DNA of 44,001 nucleotides, from positions 1 through 44,001 of the forward strand of contig JALFRV010000222.1 of assembly GCA_022778905.1 (NCBI GenBank), given 5' to 3'. The translations under genes and the position numbers were made by a program. Origin of the DNA: Prevotella sp. (GTDB lineage Bacteria; Bacteroidota; Bacteroidia; Bacteroidales; Bacteroidaceae). Below are positions 32,932 to 44,001 of this stretch, piece after piece. The notes under the pieces were generated by a model. It saw only the letters and a list, made by a program, of their open reading frames with translations. It did no database searches and was not told the origin of the DNA. Numbering within the stretch: position 1 is the stretch's first letter; each line of letters starts with the position of its first letter.

Positions 32932-32998
32932 GTGTCTTTTGGCACATTTCCTATTAGCTCTGTAGCTAATTTATCCAATAGATCTATAAAATTTATAT

Positions 32999-35900
32999 AT
33001 GGCTTCAAAAATTGTTGATAACAGAATGAACTTTGCCAGCGTGCATAGTCCGTATCCTTATCCGGACTTTCTCGATGTGCAATTGAAGTCTTTCAAGGAC
33101 TTCTTACAGTTGGATACTCCGCCTGAGGAACGCAAGAATGACGGTCTGTATCGGGTGTTCGCAGAGAACTTCCCGATCACCGACACGCGTAATAATTTCG
33201 TTCTTGAGTTCTTGGACTACTATATTGATCCGCCACGTTATACCATCGACGAGTGTCTGGAACGCGGCTTGACCTATAGCGTACCCTTGAAGGCCCGTAT
33301 GAAACTCTACTGTACGGATCCTGATCATGAAGACTTTGCACCTGTTACTCAGGACGTCTTCCTGGGAACAATCCCGTATATGACTTCGAATGGAACCTTC
33401 GTTATCAATGGAGCTGAACGTGTTGTTGTCGCTCAGTTGCACCGTTCGCCCGGTGTATTCTTTGGTCAAGGCGTCCATGCAAACGGCACGGTGCTTTACA
33501 GCGCACGTATTATTCCGTTCAAAGGATCTTGGATTGAATTTGCGACAGATATCAATAACGTGATGTATGCCTATATTGATCGCAAGAAAAAGTTGCCCGT
33601 AACAACACTTCTTCGTGCGGTAGGCTACGAGAGTGATAAGGATATTCTGCAGATATTCGACCTCGCCGAGGAAGTGAAGGTCAACAAGAAGAATATGAAA
33701 GAAGCTGTTGGGCGCCGCCTTGCAGCCCGTGTCCTAAAGAGTTGGAATGAAGACTTCGTGGACGAAGATACCGGCGAAGTTGTTTCGATTGAGCGCAATG
33801 AAGTGATCATGGAACGTGAGACTGAGATCACAGAGGATAATGTCCTTGAGATTCTTGAAAGCGGAGCATCGACGGTATTGCTTCATAAGGACGCTGAAGG
33901 ATCCAACCGCTACGGCATTATCTTCAATACACTTGCCAAAGACCCCAGCAACTCGGAGAAGGAAGCCGTCAACTACATTTACCGGCAGTTGCGTAATGCA
34001 GATCCTGCTGATGATGCCAGTGCGCGCGAAGTGTTCCAGAATCTTTTCTTCTCGGATAAACGTTATGACCTCGGTGAGGTTGGTCGCTATCGTATCAACA
34101 AGAAGTTGGGGCTCAATATTGATGCAGACACGCTTGTTCTGACCAATGAGGACATTATCGCAATTATCAAATATCTCATCCAGCTGATCAACTCGAATGC
34201 GACGGTTGACGATATTGACCACTTGTCAAATCGTCGCGTCCGCACCGTCGGTGAGCAGCTTGCCAACCAGTTCTCTATCGGACTGGCCCGTATGAGCCGT
34301 ACCATTCGCGAGCGCATGAACGTTCGTGACAACGAGATCTTTACTCCGACCGATCTGATCAACGCGAAGACGATCTCCAGTGTGATCAACTCGTTCTTCG
34401 GAACGAATCCTCTGAGCCAGTTCATGGATCAGACCAACCCATTGGCAGAAGTCACTCACAAGCGCCGTCTCTCAGCGCTTGGGCCTGGTGGTCTGTCACG
34501 CGAGCGTGCAGGATTTGAAGTTCGAGACGTTCACTACACCCACTACGGTCGTCTTTGTCCTATTGAGAGTCCTGAAGGTCCTAACATCGGACTGATCTCC
34601 TCACTGTGTATGTATGCGAAGATCAATGATCTCGGCTTCATTGTTACGCCTTATCGTAAGGTTGCAAATGCCAAGGTCGACATGGACAACGAGGATGTGG
34701 TCTATCTGACAGCCGAGGAAGAGGAAGACAAACTTATCGGTCAGGGTAACGCCCCATTGAAAGTCGATGGCTCATTCATTCGCACTTTTGTCAAGTGCCG
34801 TCAGGATGCCGACTACCCCGTTGTTGCTCCCGATCAGGTAGACTTAATGGACGTATCACCCCAGCAGATCGCTTCCGTTTCAGCCGGCCTTATTCCGTTC
34901 CTCGAGCATGATGACGGTCACCGTGCCTTGATGGGCTGTAATATGATGCGCCAGGCAGTTCCGCTCCTTCATAATGATGCCCCGATCGTGGGTACAGGAC
35001 TGGAGAAGCAGGTCTGCGAGGATTCCCGCACGATGATTACCGCTGAAGGCGACGGTGTGATCGAATACGTTGATGCCACGACAATCCGTATTTTGTACGA
35101 CCGTACCGAAGAGGAGGACTTCGTAAGCTTTGAACCTGCATTGAAGGAATACCGCATTCCGAAGTTCCGCCGTACCAACCAGAACATGGTTGTCGACCTA
35201 CGTCCGATCTGCAGCAAGGGCCAACGCGTCAAGCAGGGCGATATCCTGACAGAGGGATATGCTACTGAAAACGGTGAGTTGGCATTGGGCCGTAACCTCC
35301 TTGTTGCCTATATTCCGTGGAAAGGATACAACTATGAGGACGCTGTCGTCATTTCTGAGCGCATGGTACGCGAGGATGTGCTGACTTCAGTCCATGTAGA
35401 CGAGTATAGTCTTGACGTGCGTGAGACAAAGCGCGGCGTTGAAGAATTCACGGCAGACATCCCCAACGTTTCTGAGGAAGCTACCAAGGATCTCGACGAC
35501 AATGGTATTGTTCGTGTAGGTGCACGTGTCGAACCGGGCGATATCCTCATCGGTAAGATCTCACCCAAGGGTGAAAGCGATCCTTCTCCCGAAGAGAAAC
35601 TGCTTCGCGCCATCTTCGGTGACAAGGCCGGAGACGTAAAGGATTCTTCATTGAAAGCCAATCCATCGCTGAGTGGTGTCGTCATTGACAAGAAACTATT
35701 CTCGCGTGCTGTTAAGACCCGCGATTCAAAGAAGCAGGACAAGGTGATACTTGCCAAGATCGATGAGGAATACGAAGCCAAGAACAATGACTTGAAAGAC
35801 ATCCTCGTGGACAAACTCCTGACGCTGACCGAAGGCAAGAAGTCACAGGGTGTAAAGGACTACACCGGTGCCGAAATTATCACCAAGGGCAGCACTTTCA

Positions 35901-36811
35901 CTGCTGCGACTCTCAAGAATCTCGAATATGACGGAATTCAGAGCAACGGATGGACCAATGACGAGAAGAATAACGTCCTGATCCAGCAGTTGATCATGAA
36001 CTACATCCGTAAATATAAGCTGCTTGATGCGGAGCAGAAGCGCCGCAAGTTCGCCATCACTATAGGCGACGAACTGCCCTCCGGCATTCTGCAGATGGCT
36101 AAAGTCTACATCGCTAAAAAGCGTAAGATCCAGGTAGGTGACAAGCTTGCTGGTCGTCATGGAAACAAGGGTATCGTGTCTAAGGTCGTTCGCATGGAGG
36201 ATATGCCGTTCTTAGAGGATGGCCGTCCAGTCGACTTGGTGCTCAACCCGATGGGTGTGCCTTCGCGTATGAACCTCGGACAGATCTTCGAAGCGATCCT
36301 TGGTGCTGCGGGCAAGAAGCTCGGCGTCAAGTTTGCTACGCCGATCTTCGATGGTGCAAAGCTTGAGGACCTGCAGCAGTGGACTGACAAGGCCGGTTTG
36401 CCTCGTCTGTGCTCCACCTATATATATGATGGTGAGACGGGCGAGAAGTTCGACCAGCCTGCTACGATCGGTATTACTTACTTCTTGAAGTTAGGCCACA
36501 TGGTCGAGGACAAGATGCATGCACGTTCCATTGGTCCGTACTCTCTCATTACCCAACAGCCGCTCGGTGGCAAGGCCCAGTTTGGTGGCCAGCGTTTTGG
36601 AGAGATGGAAGTCTGGGCGCTCGAAGCCTTCGGAGCCAGTCATGTATTGCAGGAAATCCTTACCATTAAGTCTGATGATGTTGTTGGACGTTCCAAGGCT
36701 TATGAGGCCATCGTCAAGGGCGAGCCCATGCCGACACCGGGTATTCCGGAGTCACTGAATGTGTTGCTCCACGAGCTCCGTGGTCTTGGATTAAGCATCA
36801 AGTTGGATTAA
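32999..36811 (+). CDS. rpoB: DNA-directed RNA polymerase subunit beta
   Basis: A 1270-aa RpoB, the normal length for Bacteroidota. The rifampicin-binding cluster is [45 protein letters not shown] and carries the sensitive-type residues at the usual resistance positions (Asp, His, Arg and Ser corresponding to E. coli 516, 526, 529 and 531). The [14 protein letters not shown] segment, [32 protein letters not shown] and the C-terminal [24 protein letters not shown] are all intact. It follows the rplL attenuator and precedes rpoC by 16 nt. Confidence 0.99.
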   Translation: MASKIVDNRMNFASVHSPYPYPDFLDVQLKSFKDFLQLDTPPEERKNDGLYRVFAENFPITDTRNNFVLEFLDYYIDPPRYTIDECLERGLTYSVPLKARMKLYCTDPDHEDFAPVTQDVFLGTIPYMTSNGTFVINGAERVVVAQLHRSPGVFFGQGVHANGTVLYSARIIPFKGSWIEFATDINNVMYAYIDRKKKLPVTTLLRAVGYESDKDILQIFDLAEEVKVNKKNMKEAVGRRLAARVLKSWNEDFVDEDTGEVVSIERNEVIMERETEITEDNVLEILESGASTVLLHKDAEGSNRYGIIFNTLAKDPSNSEKEAVNYIYRQLRNADPADDASAREVFQNLFFSDKRYDLGEVGRYRINKKLGLNIDADTLVLTNEDIIAIIKYLIQLINSNATVDDIDHLSNRRVRTVGEQLANQFSIGLARMSRTIRERMNVRDNEIFTPTDLINAKTISSVINSFFGTNPLSQFMDQTNPLAEVTHKRRLSALGPGGLSRERAGFEVRDVHYTHYGRLCPIESPEGPNIGLISSLCMYAKINDLGFIVTPYRKVANAKVDMDNEDVVYLTAEEEEDKLIGQGNAPLKVDGSFIRTFVKCRQDADYPVVAPDQVDLMDVSPQQIASVSAGLIPFLEHDDGHRALMGCNMMRQAVPLLHNDAPIVGTGLEKQVCEDSRTMITAEGDGVIEYVDATTIRILYDRTEEEDFVSFEPALKEYRIPKFRRTNQNMVVDLRPICSKGQRVKQGDILTEGYATENGELALGRNLLVAYIPWKGYNYEDAVVISERMVREDVLTSVHVDEYSLDVRETKRGVEEFTADIPNVSEEATKDLDDNGIVRVGARVEPGDILIGKISPKGESDPSPEEKLLRAIFGDKAGDVKDSSLKANPSLSGVVIDKKLFSRAVKTRDSKKQDKVILAKIDEEYEAKNNDLKDILVDKLLTLTEGKKSQGVKDYTGAEIITKGSTFTAATLKNLEYDGIQSNGWTNDEKNNVLIQQLIMNYIRKYKLLDAEQKRRKFAITIGDELPSGILQMAKVYIAKKRKIQVGDKLAGRHGNKGIVSKVVRMEDMPFLEDGRPVDLVLNPMGVPSRMNLGQIFEAILGAAGKKLGVKFATPIFDGAKLEDLQQWTDKAGLPRLCSTYIYDGETGEKFDQPATIGITYFLKLGHMVEDKMHARSIGPYSLITQQPLGGKAQFGGQRFGEMEVWALEAFGASHVLQEILTIKSDDVVGRSKAYEAIVKGEPMPTPGIPESLNVLLHELRGLGLSIKLD

Positions 36812-36827
36812 TAAAAGAGAATAAAAC

Positions 36828-39800
36828 ATGGCTTTCAAAAAAGATATCAAGGTAAAGAATAATTTTACGAAGATTTCCATCGGCCTTGCTTCACCTGAAG
36901 AAGTCCTGGAGAACTCGTATGGTGAGGTGACGAAGCCCGAAACCATCAATTATCGTACATACAAGCCGGAGCGCGACGGTCTGTTCTGTGAGCGCATTTT
37001 TGGTCCGACCAAGGACTATGAGTGTGCTTGCGGCAAGTACAAGCGCATCCGTTATAAAGGCATCGTGTGTGACCGTTGCGGCGTTGAGGTGACCGAGAAG
37101 AAAGTCCGTCGTGAGCGCAGTGGCCATATCGAATTGGTTGTTCCGGTAGCTCATATCTGGTATTTCCGTTCATTGCCCAACAAGATCGGCTACCTTCTCG
37201 GTATGCCTACCAAGAAGCTCGACTCCGTGATCTATTATGAGAAGTATGTCGTCGTCCGTCCGGGTGCCTTGGAAGGTGCGAAGGATGCCGAAGGCTTAGA
37301 GCTGAATGGTTCCCACAAGATGGACCTGCTCTCTGAAGAGGAGTATATGGACATCCTTGACAACCGGCTGCCGGAAGGCAATGAGTACTTGCCCGATGAA
37401 GACCCGAATAAGTTCGTCGCCAAGATGGGTGCCGAAGCTATCTATGCATTGCTGCTCGACATTGATCTTGACGGTCTGTCTTATGAATTGCGCGACCGCG
37501 CCAACAACGACAGCAGCCAGCAGCGCAAGACGGAAGCCCTGAAGCGTCTGCAGGTTGTAGAGGCCTTCCGCTCATCCAAGGAGATGAATAGGCCCGAATG
37601 GATGATCATGAAGATTATTCCCGTCATTCCGCCAGAGCTGCGCCCGTTGGTACCTTTGGATGGTGGACGTTTTGCAACGTCCGATTTGAACGATCTCTAT
37701 CGTCGTGTGATCATCCGTAACAACCGCTTGAAGCGTCTCATGGAGATCAAAGCTCCCGAAGTCATTCTGCGCAATGAGAAGCGTATGTTGCAGGAGGCAG
37801 TCGACTCATTGTTCGACAATTCCCGCAAGAGTTCAGCGGTCAAGAGCGAGAGCAACAGACCTTTGAAATCGCTGTCCGACTCCCTCAAGGGTAAGGCCGG
37901 GCGTTTCCGTCAGAATCTTCTGGGTAAGCGTGTCGACTATTCTGCACGTTCGGTAATCGTGGTAGGTCCAGAATTGAAGATGGGAGAGTGTGGTCTGCCC
38001 AAGCTGATGGCTGCAGAGCTCTACAAACCGTTTATCATCCGCAAGCTCATTGAGCGCGGCATCGTCAAGACGGTGAAGAGTGCGAAGAAGATTGTTGACC
38101 GTCGTGAGCCGGTCATTTGGGACATCTTGGAGAACGTCATGAAAGGTCATCCTGTTCTGCTCAACCGTGCCCCGACGCTTCACCGTCTCGGTATTCAGGC
38201 TTTCCAGCCCAAGTTGATCGAAGGAAAGGCAATTCAGCTGCATCCGTTGGCATGTACGGCGTTCAATGCCGACTTCGACGGCGACCAGATGGCTGTCCAT
38301 CTTCCATTGAGCAATGAGGCTGTTCTCGAGGCCCAGATCCTCATGCTGCAGAGCCACAATATTCTCAATCCTGCCAATGGTGCTCCAATTACGGTTCCTT
38401 CACAGGACATGGTGCTCGGTCTCTATTATATTACGAAGGTTCGTCCGGGTGCGAAAGGCGAAGGCTTGACGTTCTACGGACCCGAAGAGGCGATTATTGC
38501 CAACAATGAAGGCCGCTGTGATCTTCACGCACAAGTGAAGGTGCTCATCGATGAAAGTGCTGCCGGAAAGCCGGGCAAGCAGCTTGTCGAGACTACTGTC
38601 GGTCGTGTGATCGTCAATCAGATCATCCCCGACGAGATCGGATTCTTCAATGGCATCATCTCCAAGAAGTCGCTCCGCGGTCTGATCGCCAATGTGATCA
38701 AGGCAGTAGGTATGGCCCGTGCCTGCTCGTTCCTTGATGGCATCAAGAACCTCGGCTATCATATGTCCTATGTTGCCGGTCTGTCCTTCAACCTCGACGA
38801 TATCATCGTTCCCGAGGAGAAGGAGAGCATTGTCAACAAAGGTAACAAGGAAGTCGAAGAGATCACCAACAACTATAACATGGGTTTCATCACCGACAAG
38901 GAGCGTTATAACCAGGTTATTGATACCTGGACCCATGTCAACACCAATCTGAAGGCTTCTGTGATGAAGCGGATGACGGAGGATGACAAGGGCTTTAATG
39001 CTGTTTACATGATGCTCGATTCCGGTGCCCGTGGTTCCGCAGACCAGATTGCCCAGCTTGCTGGTATGCGCGGTCTGATGGCCAAGCCGCAAAAAGCCGG
39101 TGCAGAAGGTGCACAAATCATTGAGAACCCGATCCTCTCCAACTTCAAGGAGGGTATGTCCGTGCTCGAATACTTCATTGCTTCCCACGGTGCCCGTAAG
39201 GGTCTTGCCGACACAGCTATGAAGACGGCCGACGCCGGTTATCTGACACGCCGTCTGGTCGATGTTTCCCACGATGTGATTATTACCGAGGAAGACTGCG
39301 GCACGCTGCGTGGGCTTGAATGCCGGGCCCTGAAGAACGGTGATGAAGTGATCTCCACACTCTACGAACGTATTCTCGGGCGTGTCTCCGTGCATGATGT
39401 GATCCATCCGACAACGGGTGAAATCCTCGTCTATGCTGGTGAAGAGATCACTGAGGACAAGGCTCAGCAGATCGAGGATTCACCGATCGAGATGGTCGAA
39501 ATCCGTTCGGTGCTGACCTGCGAGAGCAAGCATGGAGTCTGCATGAAGTGCTATGGCCGCAACCTTGCTACTGCCCGCATGGTGCAGTTGGGTGAGGCTG
39601 TGGGTGTGATAGCTGCACAGGCTATCGGTGAGCCTGGTACACAGCTGACCCTCCGTACTTTCCACGCCGGTGGTGTGGCCGGTAATGCTGCCGCCAATGC
39701 AAGCATTGTGGCCCGTAACGACTCCAAACTCGAGTTTGATGAACTGCGTACGGTACCGTTCGAAGACGAGGCCGGCACTGCTTGTGAGATGGTTGTCAGC

Positions 39801-41150
39801 CGTCTGACAGAAGTCCGTTTCGTCGATCCGAATACAGGCATTGCTCTCAGTAACCTCAATGTACCCTATGGTAGTTCACTCTATCACAAGAACGGAGATA
39901 TCGTCAAGAAAGGCGAGCTTATAGCCAAGTGGGACCCGTTCAATGCGGTTATCGTCAGCGAATATGCCGGTACGCTGAAATTCAATCATGTCAAGGAAGG
40001 TGCTACCTACCGTGCCGAGACCGACGAGACTACGGGTCTCATCGAGCGTATCATCACCGACTCCAAGGACCGCACGCAAGTGCCGACCGTGGATATCATC
40101 GGCAAGAATGGTGAAGTCCTCGGTACTTACAACTTCCCTGTAGGTGGTCACATCTCGGTCGATGACGGTCAGACCATCTCAACAGGTGCTACGCTTGTCA
40201 AGATACCGCGTGCCGTGGGTGGTGCTGGTGATATCACCGGTGGTCTTCCACGTGTCACTGAGCTCTTCGAGGCCCGCAACCCCTCCAATCCTGCTGTCGT
40301 TTCCGAAATTGACGGTGAGGTGACCATGGGTAAGGTAAAGCGCGGCAACCGCGAGATCGTCGTCACATCCAAGACGGGTGATCAGCGCAAGTATCTCGTC
40401 AGCCTCAGCAAGCAGATCCTCGTGCAGGAACACGATGCGGTGCGAGCCGGTACGCCGCTTTCCGACGGTGTCATCACCCCCGACGACATCCTTGCCATCA
40501 AGGGTCCGACGGCCGTTCAGGAGTATATCGTCAATGAGGTTCAGGATGTCTATCGTCTGCAAGGCGTGAAGATCAACGACAAGCATTTCGAGATCATCGT
40601 GCGTCAGATGATGCGCAAGGTACAGATCAACGACCCGGGTGACACCGCATTCCTCGAGCAGGAATTGGTCGACAAACTTGACTTCGCTGATGAGAACGAC
40701 CGTATATGGGGCAAGAAAGTTGTTACTGATGCAGGCGACTCCGACAACATGAAGCCTGGTCAGATCGTGACTGTGCGCAGGCTCCGTGACGAGAACTCAA
40801 GCCTCAAGCGTCGTGATCTGCGGCCTGTTGTCGTGCGTGATGCCGTTGCGGCCACGTCTACCCAGGTGCTTCAGGGTATCACCCGGGCTGCTCTCGGTAC
40901 CAAGAGCTTCATGAGTGCGGCCTCCTTCCAGGAGACAACGAAGGTGCTCAACGAAGCTGCGATCCGCGGAAAGGTAGACCGTCTCGAAGGCATGAAGGAA
41001 AATGTGATCTGTGGTCACCTTATCCCTGCCGGTACCGGTATGCGTCAGTGGGAGAAACTGATCGTCGGTTCGAAGGAAGAGTACGACCGCATCGAGGCCA
41101 ACAAGAAGAATGTCCTCGACTTCGTAGAGCGTGGATCCGCAGAGGATTAA
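36828..41150 (+). CDS. rpoC: DNA-directed RNA polymerase subunit beta'
   Basis: A 1440-aa RpoC. The N-terminal zinc site is [20 protein letters not shown]. The catalytic Mg-binding motif [12 protein letters not shown] is at about residues 480-491, and the trigger-loop/bridge region includes [13 protein letters not shown]. The second zinc site has [10 protein letters not shown] and later [20 protein letters not shown]. The C-terminal end, with [25 protein letters not shown], is complete. It ends the operon, with a terminator 60 nt downstream. Interior reverse-strand ORFs such as 38400..39407 are shadows. Confidence 0.99.
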   Translation: MAFKKDIKVKNNFTKISIGLASPEEVLENSYGEVTKPETINYRTYKPERDGLFCERIFGPTKDYECACGKYKRIRYKGIVCDRCGVEVTEKKVRRERSGHIELVVPVAHIWYFRSLPNKIGYLLGMPTKKLDSVIYYEKYVVVRPGALEGAKDAEGLELNGSHKMDLLSEEEYMDILDNRLPEGNEYLPDEDPNKFVAKMGAEAIYALLLDIDLDGLSYELRDRANNDSSQQRKTEALKRLQVVEAFRSSKEMNRPEWMIMKIIPVIPPELRPLVPLDGGRFATSDLNDLYRRVIIRNNRLKRLMEIKAPEVILRNEKRMLQEAVDSLFDNSRKSSAVKSESNRPLKSLSDSLKGKAGRFRQNLLGKRVDYSARSVIVVGPELKMGECGLPKLMAAELYKPFIIRKLIERGIVKTVKSAKKIVDRREPVIWDILENVMKGHPVLLNRAPTLHRLGIQAFQPKLIEGKAIQLHPLACTAFNADFDGDQMAVHLPLSNEAVLEAQILMLQSHNILNPANGAPITVPSQDMVLGLYYITKVRPGAKGEGLTFYGPEEAIIANNEGRCDLHAQVKVLIDESAAGKPGKQLVETTVGRVIVNQIIPDEIGFFNGIISKKSLRGLIANVIKAVGMARACSFLDGIKNLGYHMSYVAGLSFNLDDIIVPEEKESIVNKGNKEVEEITNNYNMGFITDKERYNQVIDTWTHVNTNLKASVMKRMTEDDKGFNAVYMMLDSGARGSADQIAQLAGMRGLMAKPQKAGAEGAQIIENPILSNFKEGMSVLEYFIASHGARKGLADTAMKTADAGYLTRRLVDVSHDVIITEEDCGTLRGLECRALKNGDEVISTLYERILGRVSVHDVIHPTTGEILVYAGEEITEDKAQQIEDSPIEMVEIRSVLTCESKHGVCMKCYGRNLATARMVQLGEAVGVIAAQAIGEPGTQLTLRTFHAGGVAGNAAANASIVARNDSKLEFDELRTVPFEDEAGTACEMVVSRLTEVRFVDPNTGIALSNLNVPYGSSLYHKNGDIVKKGELIAKWDPFNAVIVSEYAGTLKFNHVKEGATYRAETDETTGLIERIITDSKDRTQVPTVDIIGKNGEVLGTYNFPVGGHISVDDGQTISTGATLVKIPRAVGGAGDITGGLPRVTELFEARNPSNPAVVSEIDGEVTMGKVKRGNREIVVTSKTGDQRKYLVSLSKQILVQEHDAVRAGTPLSDGVITPDDILAIKGPTAVQEYIVNEVQDVYRLQGVKINDKHFEIIVRQMMRKVQINDPGDTAFLEQELVDKLDFADENDRIWGKKVVTDAGDSDNMKPGQIVTVRRLRDENSSLKRRDLRPVVVRDAVAATSTQVLQGITRAALGTKSFMSAASFQETTKVLNEAAIRGKVDRLEGMKENVICGHLIPAGTGMRQWEKLIVGSKEEYDRIEANKKNVLDFVERGSAED

Positions 41151-41211
41151 GCCGCTTCTCTTTTCATAGGAAAGGGTCACTGACGATGCGTCAGATGACC
41201 AATCTCATAAC

Positions 41212-41250
41212 AAGGCTGTGCCGGAATGATTTCCGTGCACGGCCTTTTTT
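41212..41250 (+). terminator. rpoBC operon terminator
   Basis: AAGGCTGTGC-CGGAA pairs with TTCCG-TGCACGGCCTT (one bulge, one G.U, TGAT loop), and the arm runs into TTTTTT. Confidence 0.82.
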
Positions 41251-41408
41251 GATAGTCTGTTGTTCATCCTCCATCTGTCACCCGCCTGTTTCAATGCCGG
41301 GAAACATAGAATCTGTTGGAAAAAGGTGGGCATTCCTTTTGAGGAAAAGTATGTTTTGAGGGTGCAATATGATGTCTTGGCACATGGGCACAAAGTAGAC
41401 TTGACAAG

Positions 41409-41450
41409 TGCAGTGTTGTGATTTGCCCAAGTCACAGCACTGCATTTTTT
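41409..41450 (+). terminator. Orphan intrinsic terminator
   Basis: TGCAGTGTTGTGA pairs with TCACAGCACTGCA (13 bp, one U.G) around a 10-nt loop and is followed by TTTTTT. No ORF ends just upstream, so it is either a back-up for rpoC or the end of a small RNA. Confidence 0.85.
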
Positions 41451-41521
41451 GATGGTTAATTATGACTTTGGCTATGCCAGAAATGACTTTACTCGTTTAT
41501 GGTTATTGTTACCGGATCGGT

Positions 41522-41686
41522 TTACATCTTTTCATGTGCTTTCTGAAACGCTTTAAACTGTCCGGCAAAGTCAACGGCAGGTTTGGCGAAGCAGGCATAA
41601 GGTCTATCCTCACCGTATACCGACAGAACCTGAACATCAGGCCAAAGAGCGTCTTCGGCAGCATCAGCAGGCAGCCGCACAGACAT
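41522..41686 (-). pseudogene. Possible 3' remnant of a decayed gene
   Basis: A 54-codon minus-strand frame, too short for the ORF track, reads MSVRLPADAAEDALW, then VQVLSVYGEDRPYACFAK and PAVDFAGQFKAFQKAHEKM before TAA. Directly upstream, past an in-frame TGA, the same frame continues with protein-like sequence (FHRPPLELCQQIRREVSAG, GDPEDGILHT) back to about 41800, with no good start. The amino-acid composition looks coding. I do not recognise the family. It could be a small real gene or a gene broken by nonsense or frameshift mutation. Confidence 0.35.
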
Positions 41687-41853
41687 TCATGTATGCAGGA
41701 TGCCGTCTTCAGGGTCTCCTGCTGACACTTCCCGCCGGATCTGTTGGCACAGCTCCAAAGGCGGGCGGTGGAAGATGGCGATAAGGAATGGTTGTCATAG
41801 TATTAAGTTCCTTAAACTTCGTTATCAACAGAACAGTTATCCGGTCTTTAGTG

Positions 41854-41861
41854 TATCTTTG
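41854..41861 (+). promoter_or_regulatory. Putative -7 box for the GH18/deacetylase gene
   Basis: TATCTTTG matches TAnnTTTG, 23 nt before the ATG at 41885. No TTTG is found at the -33 distance. Confidence 0.5.
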
Positions 41862-41884
41862 CGCCGTCTTTAAAAATAGGTAAT

Positions 41885-44001
41885 ATGGATCGTCAGGTGT
41901 TCCAGACCGACAGCAGGTCCCGTTGGGTGCGGGTGAAGATCAGCATCGCGCTGATTCTGACACTTGTGTGTCTTTTCATTTCCGTCATGGTTGTTTCTTT
42001 CTTGATAGACAGGATTCCGAACATGCCCTTCAAAGAGGAGTACAGCAGCGTCATCATGGCGCGTAAGCCCTATATGAAATCGAATCGGCTCTCAAAGGAA
42101 TATAGTGGATTCCGCAAGTACTTCAATCGGGAACATAAGCTGCATAGCAACTACGCGAAATGGGATCAGGCCCGCAACCTGAAAATCCGCCGATACAATG
42201 GCAACACCGGACGTTATCTCACCGAATGGGACAGCCGACCAAGCGGCATACGCGCAGCTTTCTATGTCAGCTGGGATCCGATGTCCTTTGCATCCTTGAA
42301 AACTGCACTTGGGAGTTTGAACTTAGTGATTCCCGAGTGGTATTTCATCAATCCGGCAACTGCCAGCGTAGAGACGCATATTGACGCCAAAGGCTATCAG
42401 CTGTTGAAGCATTCGGGGATTCCGGTCATGCCCATGCTCAGCAACGCATGGCACGGCAGCTTCAATGCCAAAGGCATCGGGCGCATTCTGCATGACCGTG
42501 TCCTCCGTGCGCAACTTGTCAGCAGCATGCTCTCAGCGTGCATGAAACATGGTTTTGTAGGAATAAACATCGACATTGAGGACTTGGATGAGACTAACAA
42601 CGATGCTTTCACGGCTTTTGTCAAAGAACTCTCGTTGGCCTTTCATGACCATGGGCTGTTGGTCACCCAGGATATTGCGCCCGGCAATGAGGACTATGAC
42701 GTCAAGGAACTTGCCAAGTATAATGACTATCTGCTGCTGATGGCCTATGACGAGCACAATGTGCTCAGTGACGCAGGGCCGGTCTCTTCACAGCAGTGGA
42801 TCGACCGGACGGTCGGGCTAATAGCCGAACAGGTTCCGCCGGAGAAAGTCATCCTCGGATTGGCTGCCTACGGTTATGACTGGAATGAGAAAGCCGACAA
42901 CAATCAAAGCATCGGTTTCAACGATGCCATGTCGGTTGCGGATGACACGCACTCGCAGATTGATTTCGATGAGGACACCTATAGTCTCGGCTATGCCTAT
43001 AAGGATAATTCCGGTCAGTTGCATCAGGTCTTTTTCAATGATGCTGCCACCAACTTCAATACCATGCGCTTCGGTTCCGAGTACAGGCTTGCCGGCTTCG
43101 GTGTATGGCGGTTGGGCAGCGAGGACAGACGCCTGTGGAGCTTCTATAATAAGGATCTGACAAGGACGGGGGCGGCCCGTCTTCGTGTCGGCGACTTGGA
43201 AGTGCTCCACGGCAGCCGGTATGCCAATTATCTGGGCGAAGGGGAGGTGATGGATATCATCAATACGCCTCACGACGGCAATGCTCACATTGACATGGAC
43301 AACGAAAACCTGCTCATTGCCCGGGAGACCTATACGAAGATCCCCACGTCCTATGACTTGCGCAAATACGGATCATGTGGGAAGAAAGACCTCCTGCTCA
43401 CTTTTGACGACGGGCCCGACCGTCAATGGACACCTGCCATCCTGAAGACGCTGCGCCACTATGGCGTTCATGCCGCGTTCTTTATGGTTGGATTGCAAAT
43501 GGAACGCAATCTGCCGGTAGTCAGGGATGTCTTCGAGGAGGGACATCTGATTGGCAATCACACGTTCACCCATCGCAATGTGGCCACCAATACGCCCCAG
43601 CGGACCTATATGGAACTGAGGCTTACGCGCATGTTGATTGAAACCTGCACCGGCCACAGCACCATTCTCTTCCGTGCGCCTTATAATGCCGACAGCGATC
43701 CGTCAGGCAGCGAGGAGCTTATCCCGTTGGCCGAGGCACGCAAGCAGAACTTCATCAATGTCGGAGAAGCCGTAGATCCCAATGACTGGCAGCCCGGAGT
43801 CACGGCCGACGAGATATTCCGGCGTGTCGTGAAAAGCGTCGAACACGGCGAAGGACATATCATCCTCCTCCATGATGCGGGCGGTGATACGCGGAAAGCC
43901 ACGGTCGACGCGTTGCCGAGAATCATCTCCTACTTTCAGCAACATGGATATCGGTTCATCACGCTTGAGCAGTATCTCGGTGAGTCGAAAACAGACCTGA
44001 T
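41885..44001 (+). CDS. Membrane-anchored GH18-like / NodB polysaccharide deacetylase fusion, 3'-truncated by the window edge
   Basis: Absent from the ORF track because no stop occurs before the window end; I translated it by hand from the ATG at 41885 (705 codons, all open). One TM segment lies at about residues 18-43 (VKISIALILTLVCLFISVMVVSFLI), leaving the rest outside the inner membrane. Residues about 120-420 resemble a GH18 TIM barrel: GIRAAFYVSWDP, GFVGINIDIEDLDE with the DxE glutamate at about 232, YLLLMAYDEHN, and KVILGLAAYGYDW. Residues about 500-690 are a NodB deacetylase: LLLTFDDGPDR, GNHTFTHRN with both metal histidines, FRAPYN, and IILLHDAGGD. Longer Bacteroidota relatives continue into a GT2 glycosyltransferase, which may lie beyond the edge. 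A role in making or modifying an N-acetylhexosamine polymer, as PgaB/PgaC do, is inferred. Confidence 0.88.
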   Translation, partial: MDRQVFQTDSRSRWVRVKISIALILTLVCLFISVMVVSFLIDRIPNMPFKEEYSSVIMARKPYMKSNRLSKEYSGFRKYFNREHKLHSNYAKWDQARNLKIRRYNGNTGRYLTEWDSRPSGIRAAFYVSWDPMSFASLKTALGSLNLVIPEWYFINPATASVETHIDAKGYQLLKHSGIPVMPMLSNAWHGSFNAKGIGRILHDRVLRAQLVSSMLSACMKHGFVGINIDIEDLDETNNDAFTAFVKELSLAFHDHGLLVTQDIAPGNEDYDVKELAKYNDYLLLMAYDEHNVLSDAGPVSSQQWIDRTVGLIAEQVPPEKVILGLAAYGYDWNEKADNNQSIGFNDAMSVADDTHSQIDFDEDTYSLGYAYKDNSGQLHQVFFNDAATNFNTMRFGSEYRLAGFGVWRLGSEDRRLWSFYNKDLTRTGAARLRVGDLEVLHGSRYANYLGEGEVMDIINTPHDGNAHIDMDNENLLIARETYTKIPTSYDLRKYGSCGKKDLLLTFDDGPDRQWTPAILKTLRHYGVHAAFFMVGLQMERNLPVVRDVFEEGHLIGNHTFTHRNVATNTPQRTYMELRLTRMLIETCTGHSTILFRAPYNADSDPSGSEELIPLAEARKQNFINVGEAVDPNDWQPGVTADEIFRRVVKSVEHGEGHIILLHDAGGDTRKATVDALPRIISYFQQHGYRFITLEQYLGESKTDL

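Larger units (their letters stand above)
41151..41884. other. 734-bp region without a confident gene
   Basis: Contains the rpoC terminator (41212-41250), an orphan terminator (41409-41450), a possible decayed minus-strand gene (41522-41800) and a -7 box for the next gene (41854-41861). The plus-strand ORFs 41048..41359 and 41462..41725 have no family-like features. Confidence 0.6.

Noticed and set aside
38400-39407. 335-aa minus-strand ORF inside rpoC
   Set aside because: Antisense shadow of the conserved rpoC frame; no recognisable family.
41462-41725. 87-aa plus-strand ORF after rpoC
   Set aside because: Opposite to a more protein-like minus-strand frame; no promoter or family features.

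Overview
This 44 kb window is chromosomal DNA of a Bacteroidota bacterium, almost certainly order Bacteroidales and plausibly Prevotellaceae. The clues are a SusC/SusD pair, promoters of the TTTG-N19-TAnnTTTG type, weak Shine-Dalgarno sequences, surface-lipoprotein signals of the C-S-S-D-D kind, and the gene order rpsU-xerC-hpf-tRNAs-tuf-secE-nusG-rplKAJL-rpoBC. The genus cannot be fixed from sequence reading alone. I saw no insertion sequence, prophage, CRISPR array, rRNA or replication origin.

Region 1 (1-7330): the 3' part of ppk1 (polyphosphate kinase) overlaps a Ppx/GppA exopolyphosphatase gene. A TonB-dependent receptor gene and a probably surface-exposed beta-helix lipoprotein gene follow, closed by a strong terminator. 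Region 2 (7330-9330): a repeat-rich intergenic stretch with two 22-bp-period arrays, a small DUF6078-like Cys-cluster protein, and on the minus strand a BamE-like/DUF4476 exported protein.

Region 3 (9330-25931) is a complete-looking alginate utilisation locus. A FadR-type GntR regulator is divergent from susC; two TTGGTnnnCCAA-like operators sit on and beside the -33 element of the susC promoter. Then come SusC, SusD, an IPT/TIG surface lipoprotein, a PL6 lyase, a PL17 oligoalginate lyase, a KdgF-like cupin, an ExuT-like MFS transporter, an SDR reductase, an intra-locus terminator, a PL38-like alginate lyase and an exported alpha/beta-hydrolase. The inferred flow is: surface binding and import of alginate oligosaccharides (SGBP, SusD, SusC), depolymerisation by PL6/PL38, release of unsaturated monouronate by PL17, linearisation by KdgF, uptake by the MFS carrier, and reduction to 2-keto-3-deoxygluconate by the SDR. 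KDG kinase and KDPG aldolase are not in the window.

Region 4 (25932-41250) is the translation/transcription core: a third 22-bp repeat array with long inverted repeats, rpsU, xerC/D, hpf, four tRNAs (Thr-UGU, Tyr-GUA, Gly-UCC, Thr-GGU), tuf, tRNA-Trp, secE, nusG, rplK, rplA, rplJ, rplL, an attenuator-like hairpin, rpoB, rpoC and a terminator. The tRNA-tuf order is the same as the E. coli thrU-tyrU-glyT-thrT-tufB operon.

Region 5 (41251-44001): an intergenic stretch with an orphan terminator and a possible decayed minus-strand gene, then a large gene missing from the supplied ORF track because it has no stop inside the window. It encodes a membrane-anchored GH18-like domain fused to a NodB polysaccharide deacetylase and runs off the right edge.
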